DNA of 64,000 bases from Citrobacter arsenatis. Lineage in GTDB: Bacteria; Pseudomonadota; Gammaproteobacteria; Enterobacterales; Enterobacteriaceae. Below, in pieces: positions 33,076 through 42,442 of the stretch; the first letter of the stretch is position 1, and the number at the start of each line of letters is the position of its first letter. Under the pieces are notes generated by a model. The model had not been told where the DNA came from. It saw nothing but the letters and a program-made list of their open reading frames with translations, and made no database searches. The stretch lies in assembly GCF_004353845.1 (NCBI RefSeq), contig NZ_CP037864.1, forward strand, positions 1,116,001 through 1,180,000, in the 5' to 3' direction. The translations under genes and the position numbers were made by a program.

Positions 33076-34962
33076 ATGTCTTATAGCGAGTTTTATCAAC
33101 GTTCGATTATGCAGCCGGAGTCGTTCTGGGCCGAGCAGGCCCAGCGTATTGACTGGCAGCAGCCGTATACACAGGTGCTGGACCACAGCAACCCGCCGTT
33201 TGCCCGCTGGTTTTGCGGCGGCACGACCAATCTGTGCCATAACGCCATCGACCGCTGGTTGGACAAACAGCCCGAGGCGCTGGCGCTGATTGCGGTGTCA
33301 TCAGAAACTGAAGAAGAACGCACGTTTACCTTTCGTCAGCTGTATGACGAGGTGAACGTCGCGGCGGCGATGTTGTTATCTCTGGGCGTGCAGCGCGGCG
33401 ATCGGGTACTGGTTTATATGCCGATGATCGCCGAGGCGCACATTACGCTGCTGGCCTGCGCGCGCATTGGGGCGATCCATTCGGTGGTGTTCGGTGGTTT
33501 CGCTTCGCACAGCGTAGCGGCGCGGATCGACGATGCCCGACCGGTGGTTATCGTGTCGGCGGATGCCGGGGCGCGCGGTGGTAAAATCCTGCCGTATAAA
33601 AAGCTGCTCGATGATGCGATCGATCAGGCGCAGCACCAGCCGCGTCATGTGGTATTGGTCGATCGCGGCCTGGCGAAAATGGCGCGGCTCGAGGGACGCG
33701 ACCTCGACTTTGCCGCGCTGCGCCAGCAGCATCTCGGGGCGCGGGTGCCGGTGACGTGGCTGGAATCAAACGAAACGTCCTGCATTCTCTACACCTCCGG
33801 GACAACCGGTAAACCGAAGGGAGTGCAGCGTGACGTTGGCGGCTATGCGGTCGCGCTGGCGACTTCGATGGACACCATTTTCGGCGGTAAAGCGGGCGGC
33901 GTGTTCTTCTGCGCGTCGGATATCGGCTGGGTAGTTGGGCATTCCTATATCGTGTATGCCCCGCTGTTGGCAGGGATGGCGACGGTGGTTTACGAAGGGC
34001 TGCCAACGTATCCGGACTGCGGCGTGTGGTGGAAGATTGTTGAGAAGTATCAGGTCAGCCGGATGTTCTCCGCGCCAACGGCGATACGCGTGCTGAAGAA
34101 ATTCCCGACCGCGCAAATTCGTAATCACGATCTTTCTTCGCTGGAGGTGCTGTATCTGGCGGGCGAGCCGCTGGATGAACCGACCGCCAGTTGGGTTACG
34201 GAAACGCTGGGCGTCCCGGTTATCGACAACTACTGGCAGACCGAATCCGGCTGGCCGATTATGGCGATCGCCCGCGGGCTGGACGACAGACCGTCGCGGC
34301 TGGGCAGCCCTGGCGTGCCGATGTACGGCTATAACGTGCAGTTGCTCAATGAGGTGACCGGTGAACCTTGCGCGGCGAACGAGAAGGGAATGCTGGTGAT
34401 TGAAGGGCCGCTGCCGCCGGGTTGTATTCAGACAATCTGGGGCGATGACGCGCGGTTTGTGAATACCTACTGGTCGCTTTTTTCCCGTCAGGTGTACGCC
34501 ACCTTTGACTGGGGGATTCGCGATGCGGACGGCTATTACTTTATCCTTGGCCGAACGGATGACGTCATCAACGTGGCCGGACATCGACTGGGGACGCGCG
34601 AGATAGAGGAGAGTATTTCCAGCTATCCAAACGTCGCTGAAGTGGCGGTGGTCGGCGTGAAAGACGCGCTGAAGGGGCAGGTAGCGGTCGCGTTTGTCAT
34701 TCCGAAACAGAGCGATAGCCTGGAAGACAGTGACATTGCTCATTCAGAAGAGAAAGCGATTATGGCGCTGGTGGACAGTCAGATTGGTAACTTTGGCCGT
34801 CCGGCGCACGTTTGGTTTGTATCGCAACTGCCGAAAACGCGCTCTGGTAAAATGCTCAGACGGACGATTCAGGCGATCTGCGAAGGCCGCGATCCTGGCG
34901 ATCTGACGACCATTGACGATCCCGCGTCGTTACAGCAAATTCGTCAGGCGATCGAGGAGTAA
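33076..34962 (+). CDS. prpE: Propionyl-CoA synthetase PrpE
   Basis: Activates propionate with ATP and CoA to propionyl-CoA, the entry step of the pathway. It is a 628-residue AMP-forming acyl-CoA synthetase, the E. coli length. The nucleotide-binding motif YTSGTTGKPKG, the NYWQTESGWP motif and the C-terminal catalytic Lys in KTRSGKMLRR (a known acetylation site in the family) are all present. GGAG lies 7 nt before the ATG. It is the last gene of prpBCDE. Confidence 0.96.
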   Translation: MSYSEFYQRSIMQPESFWAEQAQRIDWQQPYTQVLDHSNPPFARWFCGGTTNLCHNAIDRWLDKQPEALALIAVSSETEEERTFTFRQLYDEVNVAAAMLLSLGVQRGDRVLVYMPMIAEAHITLLACARIGAIHSVVFGGFASHSVAARIDDARPVVIVSADAGARGGKILPYKKLLDDAIDQAQHQPRHVVLVDRGLAKMARLEGRDLDFAALRQQHLGARVPVTWLESNETSCILYTSGTTGKPKGVQRDVGGYAVALATSMDTIFGGKAGGVFFCASDIGWVVGHSYIVYAPLLAGMATVVYEGLPTYPDCGVWWKIVEKYQVSRMFSAPTAIRVLKKFPTAQIRNHDLSSLEVLYLAGEPLDEPTASWVTETLGVPVIDNYWQTESGWPIMAIARGLDDRPSRLGSPGVPMYGYNVQLLNEVTGEPCAANEKGMLVIEGPLPPGCIQTIWGDDARFVNTYWSLFSRQVYATFDWGIRDADGYYFILGRTDDVINVAGHRLGTREIEESISSYPNVAEVAVVGVKDALKGQVAVAFVIPKQSDSLEDSDIAHSEEKAIMALVDSQIGNFGRPAHVWFVSQLPKTRSGKMLRRTIQAICEGRDPGDLTTIDDPASLQQIRQAIEE

Positions 34963-34973
34963 CGTCGTATGAT

Positions 34974-34999
34974 GCCCGGTGGCGCAATGCTTACCGGGC
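34974..34999. repeat. REP element after prpE
   Basis: GCCCGGT...ACCGGGC palindromic unit of the REP type, 11 nt after the prpE stop; it may act as the mRNA 3' end structure. Confidence 0.8.
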
Positions 35000-35006
35000 C
35001 TACGTT

Positions 35007-35279
35007 CTAATCCACTTTCTTATACGGCCCGTGATAGTAATCAAACGGCGCATAAACCGTATCGGCCACGAACGATAACGGCACATCAACAAACAACAGC
35101 GCTAAATCGAAATAGTTATAATCGTAAGCGCCCGGGTTTTTTAGTTTATCAATATCATGGTGCATACCCACGTAATACGTATCTGAATCCTCGCCTGCCG
35201 TGCGCGCATCAATGCTGCCACATCCTGTAAGTAGTACGCTGATAAAGAGCGTTGTTACCGCAACCGTCTTTTTGCTCAT
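35007..35279 (-). CDS. YceK/DUF1375-family lipoprotein
   Basis: Small predicted lipoprotein of 90 residues with signal and lipobox LLTGC (Cys20). The C-terminal segment DVPLSFVADTVYAPFDYYHGPY is the hallmark of the YceK/YidQ (DUF1375) family, whose function is unknown. The stop is convergent with prpE across a REP. In E. coli this gene is not next to lac, so it is a local difference. Confidence 0.8.
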   Translation of the reverse strand: MSKKTVAVTTLFISVLLTGCGSIDARTAGEDSDTYYVGMHHDIDKLKNPGAYDYNYFDLALLFVDVPLSFVADTVYAPFDYYHGPYKKVD

Positions 35280-35391
35280 GTATGACCTGGCTTCTCGCCC
35301 CGTTTTACCATAACGATAAAAAAGCGGCTTGTTGCCCTCGGAACTTAAACTACCTGGTCAGGACACATCGTGTGAGGATTGCACGTCGTAG

Positions 35392-35423
35392 GCCGGATAA
35401 ACCACGTGAGTGGTACATCCGGC
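35392..35423. repeat. REP element before lacA stop
   Basis: GCCGGATAAACCACGTGAGTGGTACATCCGGC is a 32-bp REP-type inverted repeat with an almost perfect stem, 9 nt beyond the lacA stop; it probably forms the 3' end of the lacZYA mRNA. Confidence 0.85.
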
Positions 35424-35431
35424 ATGACGGT

Positions 35432-36043
35432 TTAAATTGACGGATTCACTTTATAATTTTGGTAATAGTACTCTCTATCTCTTTCGCCAATGTTTCTGAT
35501 TACCCGACAAGGAACCCCCACGGCCACGACATCGGGTGGAATGTCTTTTGTGACCACGCTCCCCGCGCCAATAACGGAATTATCGCCAATCGTTATGCCG
35601 GGGTTGATGACTACGTTACTGCCAATCCATACGTTATTGCCGAGGGTGACCGGAAAGGAAAACATCTCTCCGGATTTCCTTAATTCGTGGTGAACAGGGT
35701 GACCCGTTACCGTGATCGTGACGTTTGGCGCAATTAAAACGTTATCGCCAATAGTGACCGTGTAATCATCCACAATGGTAAAGTTAAAATTGGCATAGAA
35801 GTTTTTGCCAATGTGAATATTGCGCCCGTAGGAGAAATAAATGGGGGGCTCGATCCATGCATTCTCTCCCACGGTGGCAAACATTTCACGAATCAGTCTT
35901 TCCCTCTTTTTAATCTCCGATGGACGCGTATGGTTAAATTCATACATTAACTCTTTTCCGCGCAGTCTCTCCTGCGGCAGCCCCTCGCCCATATCAGTAA
36001 ACAGCTTGCCTGCTTTTATTCGGTCTCTTATCGACATGCTCAT
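35432..36043 (-). CDS. lacA: Galactoside O-acetyltransferase LacA
   Basis: Acetylates galactosides with acetyl-CoA, perhaps for detoxification. The 203-residue protein (E. coli length) has the left-handed beta-helix hexapeptide repeats from about residue 75 on, with TVTIGDNVLIAPNV and the catalytic His in TGHPVHHE. Three in-frame ATGs lie at 36052, 36043 and 36037; AGGGA is 9 nt before 36043 and only 1 nt before 36052, so 36043 is chosen. It is the third gene of lacZYA, 29 nt after lacY. Confidence 0.93.
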   Translation of the reverse strand: MSMSIRDRIKAGKLFTDMGEGLPQERLRGKELMYEFNHTRPSEIKKRERLIREMFATVGENAWIEPPIYFSYGRNIHIGKNFYANFNFTIVDDYTVTIGDNVLIAPNVTITVTGHPVHHELRKSGEMFSFPVTLGNNVWIGSNVVINPGITIGDNSVIGAGSVVTKDIPPDVVAVGVPCRVIRNIGERDREYYYQNYKVNPSI

Positions 36044-36072
36044 CGAAGACATTCCCTCTGTGTTATTGATCT

Positions 36073-37326
36073 TCAGGCTTGTTTACTTGCTGGAGTGAAA
36101 ACGCGGGAAAACGGTCCCGGCCCGCTAAGGGTGAATACGGAAATTAGCGTGAAGCTCAGCGCAATGATCCCCAGCACCAGATACGCCCCCTGGAAACCAA
36201 TGCTTTCATACATTTTTCCGGCCAGAACTGACATGAAAATCATGGCTAACTGTTTGAAGAAGCAGAAACACACCAGGTAAATTGTGGCCGAGAAACGCAC
36301 TTCAAACTGACTGGTGATGTATTTGAAGCAACCGACAATCAGGAACGGTATCTCGAACATATGCAGCGTTTTGAGGATCACAACTTCCAGCGCAGTGGTG
36401 GCGAATGATGAACCAATGATCCGCACCGACATGATCGTACCGGCCAGCAGTAGGGCGTTCTTTCCGCCAATGCGGTTCACAATTAGCGGCGCAAAGAACA
36501 TGATCGAGGCGTTGAGTAATTCCCCCATCGTCGTGACATAGCCAAACACGCGGGTGCCCTGTTCGCCAGTGGCAAAGAACGAGGTAAAGAAGTTGGCGAA
36601 CTGCTGGTCAAACACATCATAAGTGCAGGAAACGCCAACCACGTACAGGGAGAGGAACCAGAGTTTCGGTTGTTTGAATAGCTCGAGCGCCAGCTTCAGA
36701 CTGAATGCTGAATTGTTGGCGCCTACCGCATCCGCGACTTTTGCAGAAGAGGGGGCATCTGTTTTTGAAAAAAGTAGCAGCAATGCCAGAATGACCGCAC
36801 AACCAGAACCTAACCAGAAGACAAACTGGTTATTGATGGTGAACATAATTCCGGCAATCGAGGCGCACAGCGCCCAGCCCACGCAGCCAAACATGCGCGC
36901 GCGACCAAATTCAAAGTTGCTTCGGCGGCTGGCCTTTTCAATATAGGCTTCAATCGCCGGGGCTCCGGCATTGTAAATAAAGCCAAGGTAAATCCCGCCG
37001 ACAATCGAACCCAGTAAAATATTAACCTGTAATAATGGGCCAAACACGTAAATAAAGAACGGGGCAAACATTACCAGCATTCCGGTAATCACCCACAGCA
37101 GGTGTTTACGCAGGCCAAGCTTATCGGAAAGCAGTCCAAAAATTGGCTGGAATAATAACGAAAACAGTGAAATACAGGCGAAAATGATCCCGGTGTCACC
37201 CTTGCTGATATGGTTTACATCGTGTAACCAGATAGGGAAGAAGGGGAAATAGGCACCCATAATGAAAAAGTAAAAGAAGAAGAAAAAGCCGAACATCCAA
37301 AAGTTAGTGTTTTTTAAATAATACAT
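36073..37326 (-). CDS. lacY: Lactose permease LacY
   Basis: Proton-coupled lactose importer of the major facilitator superfamily in the inner membrane. It has 417 residues, the E. coli length, and 12 membrane helices. Key residues of the transport cycle can be placed: Glu126 and Arg144 around SRRSNFEFGRARMFGC, Glu269 in TTMGELL, and His322/Glu325 in KTLHMFE. The C-terminal tail differs from E. coli. It lies 55 nt after lacZ, with a hairpin in the gap. Confidence 0.97.
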   Translation of the reverse strand: MYYLKNTNFWMFGFFFFFYFFIMGAYFPFFPIWLHDVNHISKGDTGIIFACISLFSLLFQPIFGLLSDKLGLRKHLLWVITGMLVMFAPFFIYVFGPLLQVNILLGSIVGGIYLGFIYNAGAPAIEAYIEKASRRSNFEFGRARMFGCVGWALCASIAGIMFTINNQFVFWLGSGCAVILALLLLFSKTDAPSSAKVADAVGANNSAFSLKLALELFKQPKLWFLSLYVVGVSCTYDVFDQQFANFFTSFFATGEQGTRVFGYVTTMGELLNASIMFFAPLIVNRIGGKNALLLAGTIMSVRIIGSSFATTALEVVILKTLHMFEIPFLIVGCFKYITSQFEVRFSATIYLVCFCFFKQLAMIFMSVLAGKMYESIGFQGAYLVLGIIALSFTLISVFTLSGPGPFSRVFTPASKQA

Positions 37327-37350
37327 AGCAGACTTCCTTCCTATAAATGC

Positions 37351-37370
37351 GGGCAGGTGTGGGCCTGCCC
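37351..37370 (-). other. Hairpin in the lacZ-lacY gap
   Basis: GGGCAGG and CCTGCCC form a 7-bp stem with a 6-nt loop in the transcript, 12 nt after the lacZ stop. No T-run follows, so it is likely an mRNA stability or processing structure that sets the lacZ to lacY ratio. Confidence 0.6.
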
Positions 37371-37381
37371 AACTTATATTA

Positions 37382-40300
37382 TTATTTTTGGCCCCAGACG
37401 AACTGGAAGTGGTAGCGTCCGGCGCTCAGCAGAAACTCTGGCGATACGGAAGGACTCCATGAATCATCGCCGCCGACGCCCATATGGAAGCCATCAATAT
37501 TGAGCCAGGTGCCCGCCTCAGGCTGCAGCAGATGGCGGTGGCTGGTTTCCATCAGTTGCTGCTGGCTAAAGCGACTGATGTTGAACAGGAAGTCTCCGCG
37601 CCACTGGTGCGCACCGTAGTGCAGTTCACGCGTGCCGCAGCGCAGACCGTTTTCGCTTGGGAAAACATACGGGGTGTACATCTCACCAAGCGACAGATCC
37701 CAGCGATCGAAACAGGCGGCGCTCAGGCGATCCGGGTAGTTCTCATGCGGACCGAGACCTAACCAATTCACTCGCTCCGCAACCTGCGTCAACTGGCAGC
37801 TCAGGCCGATGCGGGCCGGATGCGGCGTACCGCTGGCGACATCGACATCCACACTGATGTGCATTTCACCATTGCCGTCAATACGGTAGCTTTTTCGGCT
37901 GATGAACAGCGTTTCACCCTGATACTGCCACGCATGTTCGGTGGTAATCAGTACTGCATTGCTTAGCGCGTCGGCAGCACAGTGCAGTAACGTTGCTGCA
38001 ACCTGATAATGACCGGCGGCCTTCCAGCGTTCAATCCAGGCGTTAGGGTCGATGCGGGTTGACTCACTCACGCCGATGTCGTTGTCCAGCGGCGCGCGGG
38101 TGAACTGGTCGGTCAGTGGGGTTAACAGTTGGGCTGTATCGCCAATCCAGTATTGCGCCAGCAGGCCAGACTGACGGTCGAATTGCCAGCGCTTGTTATC
38201 GTTCTCAACGGTAAAGACGTTTTCGCTAACGCCAAGCCGTGGTGCGGAACAGGCCGCTGGCAGCCGCGCCAGGCTCAGTTTCTCTTCCAGCTTCCACTGC
38301 TGCCAGGCGCTGATGTGCCCGGCATCTGACCACGCGGTTGCCTGAGGTTGCTCTACGCGCACCGTCAGCCACAGCTGGCCTGCGGTTTCCGGCATTGGGA
38401 CATCAGGCAGGGTAATCACCTGACGGCCCTGTGGGGCGATATCCAGAACGATTTCTCCGGCGGCCAGCGGGTTGCCGTCCTGGGCAATAGACCAGTGCAG
38501 AACTTCGTTATCGCTGCGGCGGAACAGATATTCGCTGGTCACTTCAATCTGGCGTTCAGCGCCCGGCAGTAATGCGAACTGGAAAAACTGCTGTTCATGT
38601 TTGGCCTCGTATAACGCCGGGTGCGGGGTACGATCGGCGAATACCAGCCCGTTCATGCAAAACTGACGATCGTTAGGCGTGTCGCCAAAGTCGCCACCGT
38701 AGGCAGACCATGCCTTGCCGTTTTCATCATATTTAATCAGCGACTGATCGACCCAGTCCCAGACAAACCCGCCCTGCAGGCGCGGATACTGACGGAACGC
38801 TTGCCAGTATTTGGAGAAGCCGCCAAAACTGTTGCCCATGGCGTGGGCGTATTCGCAGAGGATCAACGGACGCTGTTCGCCAGGCATCGACAGCCACTTT
38901 TTAATCGACCATTTGGGTACTGCGGGGAAGGGCTGATCCTGATCGACGCGGGCGTACATCGGGCAAATAATGTCGGTCGCCGCAGTATTTGCGCCGCCGC
39001 CTTCATATTGTACCGGGCGTGACGGGTCTGCTGATTTTATCCAACGGTAGAGCGCGTCGTGATTGACGCCATGGCCGGATTCATTGCCCAGTGACCAGAT
39101 GATGATGCTCGGATGGTTGCGATCGCGCTGTACCATGCGCGTGACGCGCTGGCTCATGGCAGGCAGCCAGGCGGGATCGTCGGTGAGGCGATTCATCGGC
39201 ACCATGCCATGGGTTTCAATATTGGCTTCGTCGACGACATACAGGCCGTAGCGATCGCACAGGGTGTACCACAACGGATGGTTCGGGTAATGGGAGCAGC
39301 GCACGGCGTTAAAGTTATTCTGCTTCATCAGCAGAATATCCTGCACCATCGTCGCTTCGTCCATCACCTGACCGTTGACCGGATGGTGCTCATGACGGTT
39401 GGTGCCGCGAATTAACAGCGGCTTACCGTTGAGTAACAGCAGGCCGTTTTCAATTTGAACCTGACGAAAGCCAACGTCACAGGCTTCCGCTTCAATCAGC
39501 ACTCCGTCCGCGGTGCGTAACTGCACAACGGCGCGGTACAGATTGGGCGTTTCGGCACTCCACAGCGCCGGGGTTTCGATGTTCAGGCGCAGGGTAACCT
39601 TGTCATGATAAGCGCCGCGTTCATCAATAATCTCGCTGCCGAGCGGGGAGGTCGTTTCGTGAGCAAGCGTTTCTTCTTCCCATAATTGCAGGGTGACGTG
39701 TAACTCTTCGCTCTTACTGCCCGCCACTCTGACTTCCGCTTCCAGCACGGCGCGGCTGAAGTCGTCGTTAAACCGGGTGTTAATGCGCAGATCGCGGATT
39801 TGCATAGTGGGCTTATGCAGCAAAGATACGTCGCGAAAGATCCCGCTCATGCGCCACATGTCCTGGTCTTCCAGAAAACTGCCGTCGCTCCAGCGCAGCA
39901 CCATCACGGCCAGACGGTTTTCGCCGCGTAACAGATAATCGCTAAGATCGAATTCAGACGGCAGGCGGCTGTCCTGACCGTAGCCAACCCAGCGACCATT
40001 ACACCACAGATGAAACGCGGAATTGACGCCATCAAAAATAATGCGCGTCTGACCTTCATCTAACCACGCGTCTTCCAGATTGAATGTGAGCGAGTAACAT
40101 CCTGTCGGATTCTGCGCCGGAACGTACGGAGGGTTAACCGGGATTGGGTAGGTGACGTTGGTATAAATTGGCGCGTCGTAACCGTCCATCTGCCAGTTAG
40201 AGGGGACGTTGATGGTGTCAGCCTGTGGCAGATCGCTTGTCAGCCAGCTTTCCGGCACTGCCTCCGGCGCGGCAAACCAGGCGAACTGCCATTTGCCATT

Positions 40301-40465
40301 TAGCGAGCGTAACTGAGTCGAGCGCTGATGAGTACGCGCATCATCCGCTGAGCGCCAGCTACAGAACGGCGGGTGCGCCTCCAGACGGTTGAGCTGCGTG
40401 ACGCCGGGATTTTCCCAGTCGCGACGTTTCAGAACAGCGGAGAGTGAATCTGTGTTCAGGTTCAT
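37382..40465 (-). CDS. lacZ: Beta-galactosidase LacZ
   Basis: Hydrolyses lactose to glucose and galactose and forms allolactose, the inducer. The 1027-residue protein is a GH2 enzyme with an N-terminal jelly-roll, immunoglobulin-like domains, a TIM barrel and the C-terminal small-chain domain, three or four residues longer than E. coli LacZ. The acid/base Glu is in SLGNESGHG and the nucleophile in ILCEYAHAMGN. The start (MNLNTDSLSAVL) has AGGAT 6 nt upstream. It is the first gene of lacZYA, controlled by the operators and promoter just upstream. Confidence 0.98.
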   Translation of the reverse strand: MNLNTDSLSAVLKRRDWENPGVTQLNRLEAHPPFCSWRSADDARTHQRSTQLRSLNGKWQFAWFAAPEAVPESWLTSDLPQADTINVPSNWQMDGYDAPIYTNVTYPIPVNPPYVPAQNPTGCYSLTFNLEDAWLDEGQTRIIFDGVNSAFHLWCNGRWVGYGQDSRLPSEFDLSDYLLRGENRLAVMVLRWSDGSFLEDQDMWRMSGIFRDVSLLHKPTMQIRDLRINTRFNDDFSRAVLEAEVRVAGSKSEELHVTLQLWEEETLAHETTSPLGSEIIDERGAYHDKVTLRLNIETPALWSAETPNLYRAVVQLRTADGVLIEAEACDVGFRQVQIENGLLLLNGKPLLIRGTNRHEHHPVNGQVMDEATMVQDILLMKQNNFNAVRCSHYPNHPLWYTLCDRYGLYVVDEANIETHGMVPMNRLTDDPAWLPAMSQRVTRMVQRDRNHPSIIIWSLGNESGHGVNHDALYRWIKSADPSRPVQYEGGGANTAATDIICPMYARVDQDQPFPAVPKWSIKKWLSMPGEQRPLILCEYAHAMGNSFGGFSKYWQAFRQYPRLQGGFVWDWVDQSLIKYDENGKAWSAYGGDFGDTPNDRQFCMNGLVFADRTPHPALYEAKHEQQFFQFALLPGAERQIEVTSEYLFRRSDNEVLHWSIAQDGNPLAAGEIVLDIAPQGRQVITLPDVPMPETAGQLWLTVRVEQPQATAWSDAGHISAWQQWKLEEKLSLARLPAACSAPRLGVSENVFTVENDNKRWQFDRQSGLLAQYWIGDTAQLLTPLTDQFTRAPLDNDIGVSESTRIDPNAWIERWKAAGHYQVAATLLHCAADALSNAVLITTEHAWQYQGETLFISRKSYRIDGNGEMHISVDVDVASGTPHPARIGLSCQLTQVAERVNWLGLGPHENYPDRLSAACFDRWDLSLGEMYTPYVFPSENGLRCGTRELHYGAHQWRGDFLFNISRFSQQQLMETSHRHLLQPEAGTWLNIDGFHMGVGGDDSWSPSVSPEFLLSAGRYHFQFVWGQK

Positions 40466-40481
40466 AACGGTATCCTGTTTG

Positions 40482-40503
40482 AATTTGTTATTCGCTCACA
40501 ATT
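40482..40503. promoter_or_regulatory. lac operator O1
   Basis: Read on the minus strand it is AATTGTGAGCGAATAACAAATT, almost the E. coli O1 sequence (AATTGTGAGCGGATAACAATT). It begins at the expected transcription start and lies 17 bp before the lacZ start codon. Confidence 0.95.
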
Positions 40504-40509
40504 TCAATC

Positions 40510-40539
40510 AAAATACGGATAAGCGATCCCCGCTGTAAA
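40510..40539 (-). promoter_or_regulatory. lacZYA core promoter
   Basis: On the minus strand TTTACA (40539-40534) and TATTTT (40515-40510) are separated by 18 bp, the same spacing and -35 hexamer as E. coli lacP1 (TTTACA-N18-TATGTT). Confidence 0.88.
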
Positions 40540-40554
40540 GGGTGGGGCGCTCAA

Positions 40555-40572
40555 TGAGTGAACTGACTCACA
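40555..40572. promoter_or_regulatory. CRP site of the lac promoter
   Basis: On the minus strand TGTGAGTCAGTTCACTCA, close to the E. coli lac CRP site. Its centre is about 61 bp upstream of the predicted start, the class I activation position seen in E. coli. Confidence 0.92.
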
Positions 40573-40573
40573 C

Positions 40574-40594
40574 AATTGTTATGCGTTCACAATT
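40574..40594. promoter_or_regulatory. lac operator at the O3 position, near-ideal sequence
   Basis: On the minus strand AATTGTGAACGCATAACAATT, only two mismatches from E. coli O1. It overlaps the lacI stop codon, and its centre is about 92 bp from the O1 centre, the E. coli O1-O3 distance. E. coli O3 itself is a weak operator, so this copy should bind LacI more tightly. Confidence 0.9.
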
Positions 40595-41669
40595 TAGGTG
40601 TGAGCTGAGAAACTTGCCGCGCAAGCTGGATCAGTGAATCTGCCAGCGCCTGGGGAGAGGTGGTTTGCGTATTGGGAGGCAGAACCGTTTTGCGCTTCAC
40701 CAGGGTGACGGGCAGCAGTTGGTTGCCCACGATTGATTCGCCGCGGGGTAGCTGTAGCAGCCTGTCGACGCTGGTTTCACCCAGCAACGGAAAATCCTGC
40801 CTGATGGTGGTCAGCGGCGGAATGTAGCAGGCGCTGTCTTCGGTGTCATCGTAGCCAATCACCGAGATATCCACCGCCACCCGCAGGCCGGACTCGCTGA
40901 TTGCCCGCATCGCGCCCAGCGCCATTTGATCGTTCGCGACCAGCATGGCGGTAGGGAGGTTACCGTCATTAAGCAGATGACGCGTTTGCTGAAAACCGGA
41001 CATCGCGCTCCAGTCGCCTTCCAGCTCCGCGACAGGTTGCAACTGGTAGTGCGCCAGATATTTATGCCACCCCGCATGCCGAAGTCTTGCCGAAACCGAA
41101 GTGCGCGGTCCGCTCAGCAGGGCGATCCGTTGATGTCCGTGCTGCACCAGATGCTCAACGCCGAGGCGCGCGCCGTCGTCATGGGAGAAAATCACGCTGT
41201 TAATTGGCGTCTGGTCAGAGACGTCGAGGAATAGTACCGGTACTGTGCCGCAGGCGGCGGCCACGGCAATGGCGTCTTCTTCATCCAGCGGATAGTTGAT
41301 GATAAGCCCGGTTACGCGCTGAGAAAGCAGGTTATGGACCGCGGCTATACATGCCTCAACGCCGCTACGCTCGACCATGGCGATCACCACGCTGGCACCC
41401 GACTGGTCGGCGCGGGATTTTATGGCGGCAACGATTTGCGACGGGGCATGCAGGGCAAGATTCGCCGTTACAACGCCAATCAGCGGCGTCTGTTTGCCCG
41501 CCAACTGCTGTGCGACGCGGTTGGGGATGTAATTGAGCTCCGCCATCGCGGCCTCAACTTTCTGTCGGGTTTTTGCGGAAACGTGGCTGGCCTGATTCAC
41601 GACGCGCGAGACGGTCTGGTAAGAGACTCCTGCATGGTCTGCCACATCGTATAGCGTTACCGGTTTCAC
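40587..41669 (-). CDS. lacI: Lactose operon repressor LacI
   Basis: Tetrameric repressor of lacZYA that binds allolactose. It has 360 residues, with the headpiece HTH (VTLYDVADHAGVSYQTVSRVV) essentially as in E. coli, including the YQ..R recognition residues, the hinge AQQLAGKQT, the core domain, and the C-terminal leucine-heptad tetramer helix (ALADSLIQLARQVSQL). The start is GTG at 41669, as in E. coli, with GGGG 8 nt upstream; a longer frame from 41687 is less likely. The stop overlaps the O3-position operator, allowing autoregulation by looping. Confidence 0.96.
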   Translation of the reverse strand: MKPVTLYDVADHAGVSYQTVSRVVNQASHVSAKTRQKVEAAMAELNYIPNRVAQQLAGKQTPLIGVVTANLALHAPSQIVAAIKSRADQSGASVVIAMVERSGVEACIAAVHNLLSQRVTGLIINYPLDEEDAIAVAAACGTVPVLFLDVSDQTPINSVIFSHDDGARLGVEHLVQHGHQRIALLSGPRTSVSARLRHAGWHKYLAHYQLQPVAELEGDWSAMSGFQQTRHLLNDGNLPTAMLVANDQMALGAMRAISESGLRVAVDISVIGYDDTEDSACYIPPLTTIRQDFPLLGETSVDRLLQLPRGESIVGNQLLPVTLVKRKTVLPPNTQTTSPQALADSLIQLARQVSQLTPKL

Positions 41670-41833
41670 GTTTATCACCCCTGTCATGACGTTATCTGCG
41701 CGCTATGATGCCACAGCGGGACGGTTTTGGGGGATTTGCGCATGGGTTCTGCGAGGCGCATTCCAGGGTTGCGCCTCGTGTGCTGGAGGATTTATCGTCG
41801 TTGTGCTTAACAGAATAAAAAAGTGAGGACATC

Positions 41834-42442
41834 GTGAGCGATTCTGCGGCAAAAAATATTCTGTCCATCTACCGACGACATGCGGATGCTTTTGCCAGTC
41901 AGCGCTCGCGCGCCCTGTTCGAGAAAAGCTGGCTGGATAAGTTCATCACCGTGATGGGCGGGAAGGGCAGCATTGTGGATATCGGCTGCGGTAACGGTCA
42001 GCCGATTGCCGGTTATTTTATCCAGCAAGGTTTTCAGCTCACGGGCGTTGATGGTTCCCCGGCTATGCTGGCCCGCGCCCGGCACTCATTTCCCGCACAG
42101 CGCTGGCTGGAACAGGATATGCGCGAACTGGCACTTAACGAGACGTTCGACGGCCTGATCGCCTGGGACAGCTTTTTCCATTTAACACAGCAAGACCAGC
42201 AAAAGATGTTCCCGATTTTTGACCGTCTCAGCCATCGCGGCAGCGCGCTGATGTTCACCAGTGGTACGGATAACGGCATCGCCATGGGGCAATTTGAGGG
42301 CGAGCCGCTGTTTCACGCCAGCCTCGCGCCGGATGAATACCGCGCATTGCTGTCAGCGCATGGCTTTACGGTGGTCGAGATGGTGATGGAAGATCCGCAC
42401 TGCGCCGGGCACACCATCTGGTTGGCGCAAAAAAGCGGCTAA
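41834..42442 (+). CDS. Class I SAM-dependent methyltransferase
   Basis: Predicted methyltransferase of 202 residues with unknown substrate. Motif I reads VDIGCGNGQPI, motif II LTGVDGSPAM, and an EQDMREL acidic loop follows. The start is a GTG with GAGG 5 nt upstream. It is divergent from lacI, and its stop overlaps the stop of the convergent GlxA-type regulator gene by a few bases. It lies in the block inserted between lacI and mhpR relative to E. coli. Confidence 0.8.
   Translation: MSDSAAKNILSIYRRHADAFASQRSRALFEKSWLDKFITVMGGKGSIVDIGCGNGQPIAGYFIQQGFQLTGVDGSPAMLARARHSFPAQRWLEQDMRELALNETFDGLIAWDSFFHLTQQDQQKMFPIFDRLSHRGSALMFTSGTDNGIAMGQFEGEPLFHASLAPDEYRALLSAHGFTVVEMVMEDPHCAGHTIWLAQKSG

Noticed and set aside
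33766..34743. 325-codon frame opposite prpE
   Set aside because: Antisense shadow of a well-conserved gene, with a low-complexity composition and no family match.
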